The position numbers and the translations under genes were made by a program. A stretch of 64,000 nucleotides of DNA, taken from JALZKA01 sp963734015 (lineage in GTDB: Bacteria; Actinomycetota; Thermoleophilia; Solirubrobacterales; 70-9). Location: contig CAVTFG010000014.1 in the NCBI GenBank assembly GCA_963734015.1, positions 124,001-188,000 of the forward strand. Direction: 5' to 3'. The notes beneath the pieces are model-generated. The model was not told the origin of the DNA. It saw nothing but the letters and a program-made list of their open reading frames with translations, and searched no databases. This document shows positions 26,690 to 34,554 of this stretch, in pieces. How positions within the stretch are numbered: position 1 is the stretch's first letter; each line of letters opens with the position of its first letter.

Positions 26690-26717
26690 GCTGCTCCTTT
26701 CGCGTGAAAGGGGCAGC
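26690..26717. repeat. Strong 12-bp hairpin preceding boundary module A
   Basis: GCTGCTCCTTTC and GAAAGGGGCAGC form a 12-bp stem (one T-G pair) with loop GCGT. A diverged counterpart (GCTGCTCC...CGCGTG...GGCAGC) lies at 30251-30278 at nearly the same distance (54 versus 57 nt) from the next palindrome, so it belongs to the same conserved boundary unit. Confidence 0.6.
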
Positions 26718-26743
26718 AGGGCTGCCGAACGAGCCGCGATTGA

Positions 26744-26892
26744 TTGGGCACTGGGCGCGTTCTGGTGCCCAAATCGAGCGACATCCGGATGCATCCGCGG
26801 GCATTTACGTCAGCGCACCGCTGGCCCGGCTCGCCGGTATTCTGCTTACTAGAACCGAATGCTCGCGGTCGAGTGCTCGGCACTCACCCCGC
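26744..26892 (+). repeat. Boundary module A (palindrome + 3 phased repeats + conserved block)
   Basis: The palindrome TTGGGCACTGG...CTGGTGCCCAA occupies 26744-26772. Ten nt after its start-to-end span come three 10-bp repeats: CATCCGGATG (26782), CATCCGCGGG (26792) and CATTTACGTC (26802). A block with GCTTACTAGAACCGAA lies near 26843. The tRNA core follows at 26893. The distance from palindrome start to the end of the tRNA core is 191 bp, the same as in module B. It looks like an attachment-site arm for recombinase or excisionase binding. Confidence 0.75.
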
Positions 26893-26934
26893 ATCGCACC
26901 CAGGAGGTCGCCGGTTCGAGTCCGGCTAGCTCCA
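26893..26934 (+). repeat. tRNA-Ala(CGC) 3'-end repeat, copy 2 (att site)
   Basis: 42 nt identical to 25672-25713, from anticodon loop ATCGCAC to the discriminator A. The six bases before it are CCCCGC where the tRNA has GCCTGG, marking the left edge of homology. Confidence 0.9.
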
Positions 26935-26953
26935 TTCGCTCGCCTTGGGCACA

Positions 26954-27763
26954 TCAGTCCGTGGTCGATATGTGCGCGAAGAGCTGCCCGTAGCCGTCGA
27001 CGGTGGCCGTCGAGGCAGAGAGACGAAGCAGATCCCAAAACAGGGTTTGGTTGGCACTGAGGACTGGGCGATCGAGGTCGGCCTCCAGCGCGTGGATCGT
27101 TCCCACGCTTCGGAAGCCGTTGCCTCCGATGAAAACCGCGTCGGCAGTTTCGGGTACCCGCACCCGTACCCAGTCGTATAGGTCAGCGGGCTCGATCTGA
27201 CGCTGATCACTCGGGAGGTCGACCGGCCCCGAACGCACGACCTCGAAACCCTGATCATGGAAGTACGCGGTCCCCAGCGAATCGAGCTCGTCGTCAAACC
27301 ATGGGGGGCTGATCAGCATCAGCCGGTCAACTGACAGCGCACGCAGGCCACGTACGGCAGCAGCGCATGTGGCGGTGACCGGAATCTCCCCCGTGCGCTC
27401 CTGGAGGCGGGCCACCATCAGGGCCTCACCCTCCGCGCCGATGACGTAGGCGGAGCTCGTGAAGCCGAAGCCGATCGCGCTGAGCGGTGCCGCTGCTAGG
27501 AGCTCGGCCGCGTCGTCGACGAACGGGGGCTCTGCGAAAGCGCGTACCGGCGCGAGCGGGATGGTCGGGTCCATCTCTCCTCCGGCCGCCATTGCTCCAA
27601 AGGGCACGCGGGAAGAGTGGACCATGACCTCATCGGGCGACATGGCCTGAAGCTCGGATTCAGGCCCCGCATCAGCATGAGGAGTCAAGACACCGATCCT
27701 GGTGCCCGCGCCCCAGCCGTCACGCCTCCACCGCTCGGGGTTCTCCTCTTGCGACATCGCCAC
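26954..27763 (-). CDS. Asp/Glu racemase / maleate isomerase / arylmalonate decarboxylase-like enzyme
   Basis: A 269-residue protein of the Asp/Glu racemase superfamily. TRIGVLTPHADAGPESELQA is the N-terminal strand with the substrate loop, GFTSSAYVIG binds a carboxylate, and TATCAAAVRGLRAL carries the first catalytic Cys. Where bilobal racemases have a second Cys this protein has FIGGNGFRSVGTI, so it is a one-Cys member: a decarboxylase or isomerase is more likely than a two-base racemase. It is the only gene of segment 2 and fills it almost wall to wall. Confidence 0.75.
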   Translation of the reverse strand: MAMSQEENPERWRRDGWGAGTRIGVLTPHADAGPESELQAMSPDEVMVHSSRVPFGAMAAGGEMDPTIPLAPVRAFAEPPFVDDAAELLAAAPLSAIGFGFTSSAYVIGAEGEALMVARLQERTGEIPVTATCAAAVRGLRALSVDRLMLISPPWFDDELDSLGTAYFHDQGFEVVRSGPVDLPSDQRQIEPADLYDWVRVRVPETADAVFIGGNGFRSVGTIHALEADLDRPVLSANQTLFWDLLRLSASTATVDGYGQLFAHISTTD

Positions 27764-27794
27764 GCAGTATCACCCCTTGGCTGTGCCATCGCCG

Positions 27795-27943
27795 TTGGGC
27801 ACCAGCTGCGTTCTGGTGCCCAAATCGAACGACATCCGCACACATCCACGGGCATCCGCGACCGAGCGTTCCGCGACCCAGGCAGCGGGGTTCCGCTTGT
27901 TAGAGCCGAAAGTGCGGGTTCTCGCCTCGAATCGCCGCCCTGG
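27795..27943 (+). repeat. Boundary module B
   Basis: The palindrome TTGGGCACCAG-CTGCGTT-CTGGTGCCCAA (27795-27823) is a perfect 11-bp stem. Three 10-bp repeats begin 10 nt after it: CATCCGCACA (27833), CATCCACGGG (27843) and CATCCGCGAC (27853). Then comes GCTTGTTAGAGCCGAAA. The tRNA core begins at 27944, giving the same 191-bp total as module A. Confidence 0.8.
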
Positions 27944-27985
27944 ATCGCACCCAGGAGGTCGCCGGTTCGAGTCCGGCTAGCTCCA
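27939..27985 (+). repeat. tRNA-Ala(CGC) 3'-end repeat, copy 3 (att site)
   Basis: The 42-nt core at 27944-27985 is identical to the tRNA, and homology extends left through the whole anticodon stem (CCTGG). It is therefore the copy most similar to the intact tRNA and differs from copies 2, 4 and 5, which have CCCGC there. Confidence 0.9.
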
Positions 27986-28067
27986 TTTCGGAAAAGTCCT
28001 GCACTTGGACAGATCTCGTCCTTGTCAGGGCTGCACGTGCCGGACTCTGGCCCTCTCTCGGTGCCCA

Positions 28068-28481
28068 TTGAGTGCCCTGTCGTTCTCGGCGTACACCGCA
28101 GACTCGCGAGTGGACGCCTACATCGATGCGCTGCCCGATTGGCAGCAGGCCATCGACCGCGAGGTCCGCGATCTGGTCCACTCCGCCGACCCGGAGGTCA
28201 CCGAGACGATCAAGTACACCGACCGCCCGTACTTCGTGCTCGAGGGCAACATCTGTGTCCTCCTGGCCGCCAAGGACCACGTCAACAGTTTTCGTTACGA
28301 CGGCGCCGTCGTCCCTGATCCGGAGGGGATCATCACCGGCGGTCACGGGAACGAGACCGCCCGCACCGTGGCCGTCCGAGAGGGCGAGTCCATCAACGCG
28401 CCCGCCCTGGCTGCGATGTTCAAGCAGCTCATCGCCAACAACCGCGCCGGAGGCTGGCGCAAGCTGAAGCGCGAAGCCTGA
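28068..28481 (+). CDS. DUF1801 (YdhG-like) domain protein
   Basis: About 137 residues. VDAYIDALPDWQQAIDREVR is the family start, followed by IKYTDRPYFVLEGNICVLLA and a C-terminal GGWRKLKR. It has a small alpha/beta fold, and the function in the family is poorly known. The start is uncertain: TTG 28068 keeps a short leader, while GTG 28110 starts right at the domain. It is the first gene of segment 3. Confidence 0.65.
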   Translation: MSALSFSAYTADSRVDAYIDALPDWQQAIDREVRDLVHSADPEVTETIKYTDRPYFVLEGNICVLLAAKDHVNSFRYDGAVVPDPEGIITGGHGNETARTVAVREGESINAPALAAMFKQLIANNRAGGWRKLKREA

Positions 28482-28515
28482 TTCGCTCGCCATCGCCAGC
28501 GTTACGATCCACGGC

Positions 28516-28893
28516 ATGATCGCCGGGGCGCACACCATCATCTTCGCCGAGGACGCCGAGCGAGCCCGTACGTTCCTTCGCGACGTGTTGGAGTTTGAGG
28601 GAGTCGATGCGGGCGATGGCTGGCTGATCTTCGCCCTACCGCCAGGCGAGCTCGCCGTCCACCCCGGGTCGGGCTGGGGGCGCGGGCCGGGGCATCACGT
28701 CCTGTTCTTCATGTGCCGCGACATCGAGCAGACCGTCGAGGAGCTCAAGGGCAAGGGCGTCGAGTTCGTATCGCCGATCGAGGACGAGGGCTGGGGCCGG
28801 ATCGCGCAGTTCAAGATCCCAGGTGCGGGCGAAATCGGCCTGTACGAACCCAGCCATCCGAGCCCGCTTGGAGAGTTCGCGCGTAGCGCCTGA
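28516..28893 (+). CDS. VOC (glyoxalase/dioxygenase-fold) protein
   Basis: A 125-residue single VOC module: AGAHTIIFAEDAERARTFLR at the start, GPGHHVLFFMCRDIEQTVEE in the middle and AGEIGLYEPSHP at the end, with the Glu/His ligand positions of metal-binding VOC enzymes. It probably dimerises. The substrate is unknown; such cassette genes are often resistance or detoxification enzymes. Confidence 0.75.
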   Translation: MIAGAHTIIFAEDAERARTFLRDVLEFEGVDAGDGWLIFALPPGELAVHPGSGWGRGPGHHVLFFMCRDIEQTVEELKGKGVEFVSPIEDEGWGRIAQFKIPGAGEIGLYEPSHPSPLGEFARSA

Positions 28894-28927
28894 AGCTCCG
28901 CTCCGGCGCCCCTGCCTTCAGGATCTC

Positions 28928-28953
28928 GCGCTATGCGAAAGCGGGCGCTATGC
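28928..28953. repeat. Short direct repeat GCGCTATGC x2
   Basis: GCGCTATGC is found at 28928 and 28945 with GAAAGCGG between, just after the first VOC gene. It resembles the island hairpin repeats loosely. Confidence 0.35.
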
Positions 28954-29029
28954 ATTCGGCGCTTCATCTTCACTTAATAGACACGCGGCTACATGGCATC
29001 GGCGAACTCCGGCGCGGAAAGGACAAACC

Positions 29030-29416
29030 ATGGGAAATCCGGTCGTGCATTTCGAGATCACCGGGAAGGATCCCGAGAAGCTGCGGGGCTTCTACGGCGG
29101 CCTGTTCGAGTGGGAGTTCGATACGAGCGCTCCGGTTGCGTCGGCGATCTCTGAGCCGGGTAGCTACGGCTTCGTCGACCGCTACGCGACCGATGACGGG
29201 ACCGGGATCCCGGGTGGGGTCGGCGGTGGTCCCGCCTACGACGGCCACGCGATCATCTACGTCGGAGTCCCCGACGTCGAGGCCGCGCTCCAACGGGCCG
29301 AAGCCCTGGGTGGGCGGCGCGAGATGGGTCCCGAGGTGAACGAGGGAGCAGGACTCGCGATCGGCCACTTCACCGATCCCGAAGGTCACCTGATCGGCGT
29401 CGCGGGGCCGGCGTAA
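29030..29416 (+). CDS. VOC-family protein, second copy in segment 3
   Basis: A 128-residue VOC module (VVHFEITGKDPEKLRGFYGG, HAIIYVGVPDVEAALQRAE, FTDPEGHLIGVAG). It belongs to a different subgroup from the gene at 28516: the loop GGVGGGPAYDGHAII is typical of the YaeR/CFP-30-like proteins. GGAAAGGA precedes the ATG at 29030. The upstream 130 nt hold no gene. Confidence 0.75.
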   Translation: MGNPVVHFEITGKDPEKLRGFYGGLFEWEFDTSAPVASAISEPGSYGFVDRYATDDGTGIPGGVGGGPAYDGHAIIYVGVPDVEAALQRAEALGGRREMGPEVNEGAGLAIGHFTDPEGHLIGVAGPA

Positions 29417-29443
29417 CGCTCTTGCTCATCGCGCAAAGCGGGC
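29416..29443. repeat. Island hairpin repeat, copy 3
   Basis: ACGCTCTTGC, then TCGCGCAAAGC, matches the copy at 25751-25774 in 20 or so positions. It starts at the stop of the second VOC gene, consistent with a terminator-like role. Confidence 0.45.
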
Positions 29444-29509
29444 GTCGCGACCGGCGCAGAAGCAAGTCGTGCAATCCGGTCGCAGAAGGCTACGGGGAGG
29501 GACCGCCAG

Positions 29510-30088
29510 CTACGCGGAGGTGTTGACGGTGATCTTGGCGAGGCCGATCGTCATGCCCTCCTGAAGATCGGCGATGCCCAAGGGCTGGTTCAGCAGGTCG
29601 GCGCCCTCGGCCTTCAGCTTGACTGTGGTGCCCTCGAGCACCGGGGTGCCGTGGTCGTTGACCTGGAGCGGGTTGAGAGTGCGGCCGTCGAGGAAGAACA
29701 GCGGCGCGCCCTCGGCGGCGGCGTCGCCGTCGACGGAGACGGTGCCAGTCAGCACCGAGGCGCCCGGATCGACCACGAAGTCGGTCAGTTCGACGGTCTT
29801 GTCGCCGGCCGCGAGGGTCGGGCCGCTGCCGTCGTGATCGAGCTCGCCCTGCACCAACGGCGCGTGCTGGCCTTCCCGAAGGTAGTCGTCCGGCGAGAAG
29901 CTCGCGGACATCGACCATGGTGAATCGTGCTCCACGAAGTAGTGCTTGTCGAGGCGGGGTGGGACTTTCGCCGGCGCTACCTCCGGCGACGTGGTGGCCC
30001 CGTCGGCGCTCCCTGCGATCGCGAAGCCCCCTAGCGCTCCGGCGGCCAGCACCGCGGTGAAGGTTCCCAGGATCTTCCGCATCTTCAT
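29510..30088 (-). CDS. Secreted protein of unknown function
   Basis: A 192-residue protein with an N-terminal signal peptide (RKILGTFTAVLAAGALGGFA, cleavage near GSADGA). The rest is beta-rich: DKHYFVEHDSPWSMSASFSP and FVVDPGASVLTGTVSVDGD. No TM or lipobox is present. GGAGACG lies before the ATG at 30088; in-frame ATGs upstream are less likely. It is the last gene of segment 3 and opposes the VOC genes. Family not recognised. Confidence 0.6.
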   Translation of the reverse strand: MKMRKILGTFTAVLAAGALGGFAIAGSADGATTSPEVAPAKVPPRLDKHYFVEHDSPWSMSASFSPDDYLREGQHAPLVQGELDHDGSGPTLAAGDKTVELTDFVVDPGASVLTGTVSVDGDAAAEGAPLFFLDGRTLNPLQVNDHGTPVLEGTTVKLKAEGADLLNQPLGIADLQEGMTIGLAKITVNTSA

Positions 30089-30250
30089 CGTCTCCATTGG
30101 GTCATGGGACCGCACCGACTCGCGGCGCGGCCAACTGTTGCGTTACGGAGAGCTATTCGCAGCGAGCGGCCGATCGGTTCACTGGTCGCCCCCGTACTGC
30201 CCAGCACGGCGATACCCCCGAGGCTTCGGTGTTGCTCACCTCGTAGGACC

Positions 30251-30278
30251 GCTGCTCCCTCCGCGTGTGAGCGGCAGC
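30251..30278. repeat. Hairpin preceding boundary module C
   Basis: GCTGCTCC...CGCGTG...GGCAGC is the diverged partner of 26690-26717. From here to the end of the tRNA core is 246 bp, against 245 bp for the equivalent span at module A. Confidence 0.5.
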
Positions 30279-30307
30279 GCGGACGTGGACCTTCTCGACG
30301 CTCGTCA

Positions 30308-30454
30308 TTGGGCACCAGACGCGTTCTGGTGCAAATCGAGCTACATCCGTGGGTATCCACGGCTATCTGCGGCGGTGTGCGCCAAGACAGGGTCAACCGG
30401 ATTTCGCTTACTGGAGCCGAAAACTCCAGCTTCGGCTTCAGAGAGGCGCCCCGC
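30308..30454 (+). repeat. Boundary module C
   Basis: The palindrome TTGGGCACCAG...CTGGTGCAA (30308-30334) has lost two bases of the right arm. Three 10-bp repeats again start 10 nt later: CATCCGTGGG (30344), TATCCACGGC (30354) and TATCTGCGGC (30364). GCTTACTGGAGCCGAAAA follows. The span to the core end is 189 bp. Confidence 0.75.
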
Positions 30455-30496
30455 ATCGCACCCAGGAGGTCGCCGGTTCGAGTCCGGCTAGCTCCA
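30455..30496 (+). repeat. tRNA-Ala(CGC) 3'-end repeat, copy 4 (att site)
   Basis: 42 nt identical to the tRNA core, preceded by CCCCGC as in copies 2 and 5. Confidence 0.9.
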
Positions 30497-30570
30497 CTTC
30501 GACACTCGGCTGGGGGTGCCCGGTCTGACCGCCAGGCGATCGTGCCCAAGCCGAGCGCGTGACTCGGCGG

Positions 30571-32487
30571 TCACCGAATCTCCGACGCCGGCTGGATCAA
30601 CTCCACGGTGACCCCGTCGGGATCGCTCGCATAGAAGCATCGCGCCCCCTGCCAGGCCCCCGGCGCGGTGATCTCGACGGGCTCCCCACGAAGGGGAACA
30701 CCCCCCTGTCGCAAGCGCTCGTGGATCGCGTCGATGTCGGCCACCCGTACGGCGATATGGGTCGCCCCCGGGTCGTTTGCCCGTGGGCGTATCGGGCGCC
30801 CGCGCGGGTCCACGAACTCGATCAGCTCCAGAACCTGGCCGTGGGGCAACTGCAGGTCGGCCCACCGCACGCGGGCGTCCGGGATGCCCGTGACCGCGAA
30901 CTCCTGCGCGCCGGACGCCTCCCCTCGGTCACGCAACGGGAGGCCCAGCAGGTCGCCATAGAAGGTCAGCGAGCGGTCGAGCTCGCCGCTCGTCACGGAC
31001 ACGTGGTCGAGCCCCGTCGCGCGCCAGGATGGCCCGCTGTCCATGCCGGCATCTCGCAGCCGCTCCGGGATCAGGTCCCTGGCGAAGACGTCCTCGATCG
31101 TCTCGTGACGACGGATCAACTCCGCCGAGTCGCCTGCGACCAGGACGGTCCCGGGCCTCGGGAGGGCGTTGAAGTTACTGGCGCTCGCATCCTGGTAGGC
31201 CCCGGTGTCGAGGAAGGCGATCACGTCGCCGGGGGCAATTTCGGGGAGATCGGCGTCGCTGACGATCACGTCGAGCGCACAGGTGCGCCCGGTGACGTCG
31301 GCGACGATCGTGGGCGCCGCCGTGGCCGCTCCGGCGGCCACGCACGTCCACCGGTTGTACTCGAGGTTGACGTCGGCGAGGTAGGCATCAGACGAGTTCG
31401 TCTCGACCCACGTGAGAGCAACCGGTTCCGTCTGTCGCTTGACGTTGCCTACGGTCGCGAGATGGAGCCCTGCATCCGCGTACAGGGCTCGACCGGGCTC
31501 GATCTCGAGCTGGATTTCCTCAGCGGCGAGGCCGAGCTCTTCCAGCCGCGTGACCAGGTGCGGACAGATCTCCTCCGCATACTCGTCTACGCCGGGCGAG
31601 CGGCGGGGCGCCGCGGCCCGCTGAGGCAGCCGGCGTCCAAATGGGTCTCGGGGAGCGGGGAATCCGCCGCCCAGATCGAGCTCACGCGGCATCCAGCCCG
31701 GCCAGACCTTGCGAAGTCGCTCGACGGTGTCGACAAGCGCATCGACCCCGGCGCGCCAGAACCGCGGGTCGGAGGTGTGCCGTCCGAGGTGGAGCATGAT
31801 GCCCGCGACATCGAGGTTGGGATCGGCGATCTCGGACGGCTGGATCTCGAGCAGGTCCTCCATCGGGATCCCCGCCTTGTACCGCTGCAACGAGTCGCGG
31901 ACGGAGCTCCCCTCCGGCGACATCTCTGAGGGTTCGTCCCGTCCCACCAGATCGGGTCGAATGCGGAAGCGGATGTGCGCTCGCTTCGCGAGTCGAGCGG
32001 CGACTTTCGCGGCCCGCTGGAGTTCGGCCCTGCTGTCGAGCGTCACCTTCACCCCCTCCGTGATCGCGCGCTCGAGGAGTTGCACGTCCTTCATGGGTCC
32101 GTTCAACGAGATCGTCGCGGGACTGGTCCCCGTCCGCAGGGAGGCCTCGAGTTCACCTGCCCCGAACACGTCGCAGCCAGTGCCCTCCGTGGTTAGGACG
32201 CGGCGCAGCGCCAGGCACGAGTTCGCCTTAATCGATGGCAGAAGGAGAAATGCGCCCGGCCATCTGCCGCCGAACGCGCGCTTGAAGCGCCGCGCGTTTC
32301 GGCGAAGGTGATCCTCGGAGACAACGTATAGGGGTGTGCCGAACCGCCCGGCAAGCCCCTCGGCGCTACATCCCTCGACATAGAGGGCGCCGTCGCTGAC
32401 CGAGAGGCAGTCGTCCAGCCGCTCGGCACCGGGGTCCCCTCGAGCCGGTCGAATCTGTTCGCCTCCCTCGACAGGTTCCCTCGCCAT
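30571..32487 (-). CDS. Fusion: PLP-dependent (DAP/Orn-type) decarboxylase + VOC domain
   Basis: A 638-residue single frame. Residues about 20-470 are a fold-III PLP decarboxylase of the LysA/alanine-racemase type: PSIKANSCLALRRVL (PLP Lys), GAGELEASL, HLGRHTSD, LDLGGGFPAP, EPGRALYADAG, and GAYQDASASNFNALPRP (C-terminal Tyr). GRTCALDVI holds the region of the partner-subunit Cys. Residues about 500-638 are a VOC module (LDHVSVTSGELDRSLTFYGD, HIAVRVADIDAIHERLRQGG, DPDGVTVELIQP). The coupling of an amino-acid decarboxylase to a VOC domain is unusual. ATG 32487 is chosen because upstream sequence is the antisense tRNA repeat. It is the only gene in segment 4. Confidence 0.82.
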   Translation of the reverse strand: MAREPVEGGEQIRPARGDPGAERLDDCLSVSDGALYVEGCSAEGLAGRFGTPLYVVSEDHLRRNARRFKRAFGGRWPGAFLLLPSIKANSCLALRRVLTTEGTGCDVFGAGELEASLRTGTSPATISLNGPMKDVQLLERAITEGVKVTLDSRAELQRAAKVAARLAKRAHIRFRIRPDLVGRDEPSEMSPEGSSVRDSLQRYKAGIPMEDLLEIQPSEIADPNLDVAGIMLHLGRHTSDPRFWRAGVDALVDTVERLRKVWPGWMPRELDLGGGFPAPRDPFGRRLPQRAAAPRRSPGVDEYAEEICPHLVTRLEELGLAAEEIQLEIEPGRALYADAGLHLATVGNVKRQTEPVALTWVETNSSDAYLADVNLEYNRWTCVAAGAATAAPTIVADVTGRTCALDVIVSDADLPEIAPGDVIAFLDTGAYQDASASNFNALPRPGTVLVAGDSAELIRRHETIEDVFARDLIPERLRDAGMDSGPSWRATGLDHVSVTSGELDRSLTFYGDLLGLPLRDRGEASGAQEFAVTGIPDARVRWADLQLPHGQVLELIEFVDPRGRPIRPRANDPGATHIAVRVADIDAIHERLRQGGVPLRGEPVEITAPGAWQGARCFYASDPDGVTVELIQPASEIR

Positions 32488-32528
32488 CGGCTGCTCGGGA
32501 TCATCGCCGCGCCGAGAAAGTACCCCGC

Positions 32529-32569
32529 ATCGCACCCAGGAGGTCGCCGGTTCGAGTCCGGCTAGCTCC
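32529..32569 (+). repeat. tRNA-Ala(CGC) 3'-end repeat, copy 5 (att site)
   Basis: 41 nt match to the tRNA core, preceded by CCCCGC. The end reads CTCCCA instead of CTCCA, so the discriminator end has one extra C or a mutation. No palindrome module precedes it. Confidence 0.85.
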
Positions 32570-32623
32570 CACTCTCTCGCCCTCCTCCGACAGCCCAGTG
32601 GACCGTGCCTCTCGTCCCGTCCG

Positions 32624-33292
32624 TCATCTTGGCGCCGGCTGAGAGCTCTTAGCGCGCGCAGCGACGAGCCCCGCCCAGGCGATGACTGCGTTCGAGTTCC
32701 ACATTTCACCCGCGCCAAGCTCGTCGCGACCCCAGACCATCCTCGGGACGCGAGGAACGACGTCGAGGAGATGCCGCGCGATCTGTTCGTCGTCCGAGAG
32801 CCGCTGCGGGCTGTCGACAGCTTCGACGATGTCCGGGATGTGGCCGCCGGGCCAGACGCGGATCTCGTAGCGGAACAGGCGAAAGCGAGCCGCCCAACGA
32901 CTGCCGACCGGCCCCTCTGCGACCACGCCTCGGCCGGACCCACTCAGGTCGGGCTCGGGCGTCTGTTCGATGACGTACCGGGCCTCAGGCAGCTGCACCT
33001 GGAGGGCGGAGTGGTAGAGGTCACAGCGCGGGCGGCGCTCGAATCGCGCCTTGATCCACTCGTAGACGCGGCCGTTGTACTTGACGAAGTGGCCGCCGGC
33101 GCCGAGCGGCAGCCAGTACAGGTCGACCGCGCTCGATTGCTCGGATCTCGGCGTCGGTTTCTGGCCCCGCGTGGGCAGGATGTCAATCGAATCAGGTGGT
33201 GGAAAGCGCTCGCCTCCACCCTGCAACGCGACGCTGGCTCTGCTGCTCTCCGGCTCACGGTGCGAAGGGGAACGCCGCTGCGAATGAGGCAT
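32624..33292 (-). CDS. Conserved hypothetical protein
   Basis: A 222-residue protein. The first 55 residues are Ser/Arg/Pro-rich and probably disordered. The rest contains DLYWLPLGAGGHFVKYNGRV, CDLYHSALQVQLPEARYVIE, EGPVGSRWAARFRLFRYEIR and GEMWNSNAVIAW. The order of a His-containing (YHSALQV) and an Asn-rich segment recalls papain-fold NlpC/LRAT-like proteins, but no catalytic Cys is clear. An AGGAGA site lies 7 nt before ATG 33292. It is the first gene of segment 5. Function unknown. Confidence 0.6.
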   Translation of the reverse strand: MPHSQRRSPSHREPESSRASVALQGGGERFPPPDSIDILPTRGQKPTPRSEQSSAVDLYWLPLGAGGHFVKYNGRVYEWIKARFERRPRCDLYHSALQVQLPEARYVIEQTPEPDLSGSGRGVVAEGPVGSRWAARFRLFRYEIRVWPGGHIPDIVEAVDSPQRLSDDEQIARHLLDVVPRVPRMVWGRDELGAGEMWNSNAVIAWAGLVAARAKSSQPAPR

Positions 33293-33324
33293 GATGGATT
33301 CTCCTAGATGGGTGTGCCAGCTTC

Positions 33325-34538
33325 ATGAACAGGCAAGTGGTCATCGTCGGTGGCGGCGTAGCAGGCCTCGAGGCGCTGATGGCACTTCACGACCTGGCGG
33401 GGGATCGGGCCGAGGTGACGCTGGTCGCTCCCGACCCGGATTTCCTCTACAAGCCGCTCCTGGTCGAGGAGCCGTTCGACCTCGGGCCGGCCGAGCAGCA
33501 CGCGCTCGCGCCGCTCGCCGAGGAGCTCGGCGCACGGTTCGTGATGAAGGCGGCAAAGACGTGCGGCCCAACGAGCACACCGTCGAGCTCCACGACGGAT
33601 CGACGCTCGACTACGACTTCCTCATCGTCTGCGCGGGCGGGCGCTTTCGTCCCGCCCTTGAAAGCGCGCGGACGTTTCCATCCGGTGGCGAGCCGCTGCG
33701 GATCAATGAGCTCCTCCAGGGTGGGGAGAGACGGCGCCGGATCGCCTTCGTGGTCCCCACTGGCGTCACCTGGGCGCTGCCGATCTATGAGATCGCCCTG
33801 ATGACGCAACGCAGGGCGCTCGAGCTCAGGGTCGACGATGTCGAGCTGATCATCGTCACCCCCGAGGAGGCTCCGCTCGCGATCTTCGGGCCGACGGCCA
33901 GCGCGGCCGTCGCGGAGCTGCTCTCCGCACGCGGCATCGAGGTCGAGACCGGCGCGCATGCGAGCGAGGAGGACGGTGGTCTGACCCTGAGGCCCGGCGA
34001 CCGGCGAATCGAAGCGGATGCGGTGATTGCGCTGCCGGCCATGGACGGACCGGCGCTCCCGGGCCTGCCTCAGGACGAGCACGGCTTCATCCCCATCGAC
34101 CAGCACGCTCGGGTTACCGGCGTCGATGACGTCTACGCGGCCGGGGACGGCACGAACTTCCCGATCAAGCAGGGCGGACTCGGCACGCAACAGGCCGATG
34201 CTGCGGCCGCGCACATCGCCGATCGCCTCGGCGCCGTGGTCCCCGTGGAGCCGTTTCGCCCGGTGCTGCGCGGCAAGCTGATTACGGGCGACGAGTCGCT
34301 TCACCTCCGCGCTGACGTCGCGGGGGGCGGGCGACCTGACGAGGCCTCTCTCGATTGCCTGTGGTGGCCGCCGCACAAGATCAGCGGCCGCTACCTGGCG
34401 CCGTTCCTCTACCACGGCGAGGCCCACGCCGAGCCCGAGCCGCCGGGACGCTCGCTGGACGTCAAGGTCGCGCTGCCGGTGGAGTGGCACTCCGAGCCGA
34501 TGGCTCTCGACCCGTACAGGTCGCCCGAAATCGACTGA
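33325..34538 (+). pseudogene. FAD-dependent NAD(P)H/sulfide:quinone oxidoreductase-like protein, frameshifted
   Basis: The first frame gives VVIVGGGVAGLEALMALHDL (FAD fold) to about residue 76, and the second frame continues DVRPNEHTVELHDG, DYDFLIVCAGG, the FAD site VDDVYAAGDGTNFPIKQGGL and a C-terminal membrane-facing tail. One base is missing near 33545-33560 (length 3n+2). Together it is about 404 residues of the SQR/NDH-2 type. The conserved flanks suggest a recent indel or sequencing error. It would pass electrons to the quinone pool used by the nitric oxide reductase downstream. Confidence 0.75.
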
Positions 34539-34554
34539 CCCGATCGCTCTCCGA

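Noticed and set aside
25652..28541. Minus-strand reading frames containing ELAGLEPATS or SRTRTGDLLGA near each tRNA fragment
   Set aside because: They are the antisense translation of the tRNA T-arm and acceptor stem, a known false-gene pattern. The frames begin or end in unrelated sequence each time.
26744..30496. Classical integron attC sites
   Set aside because: There is no integron integrase and no attC consensus (RYYYAAC/GTTRRRY). The palindrome precedes a tRNA core and does not form the recombination core itself.
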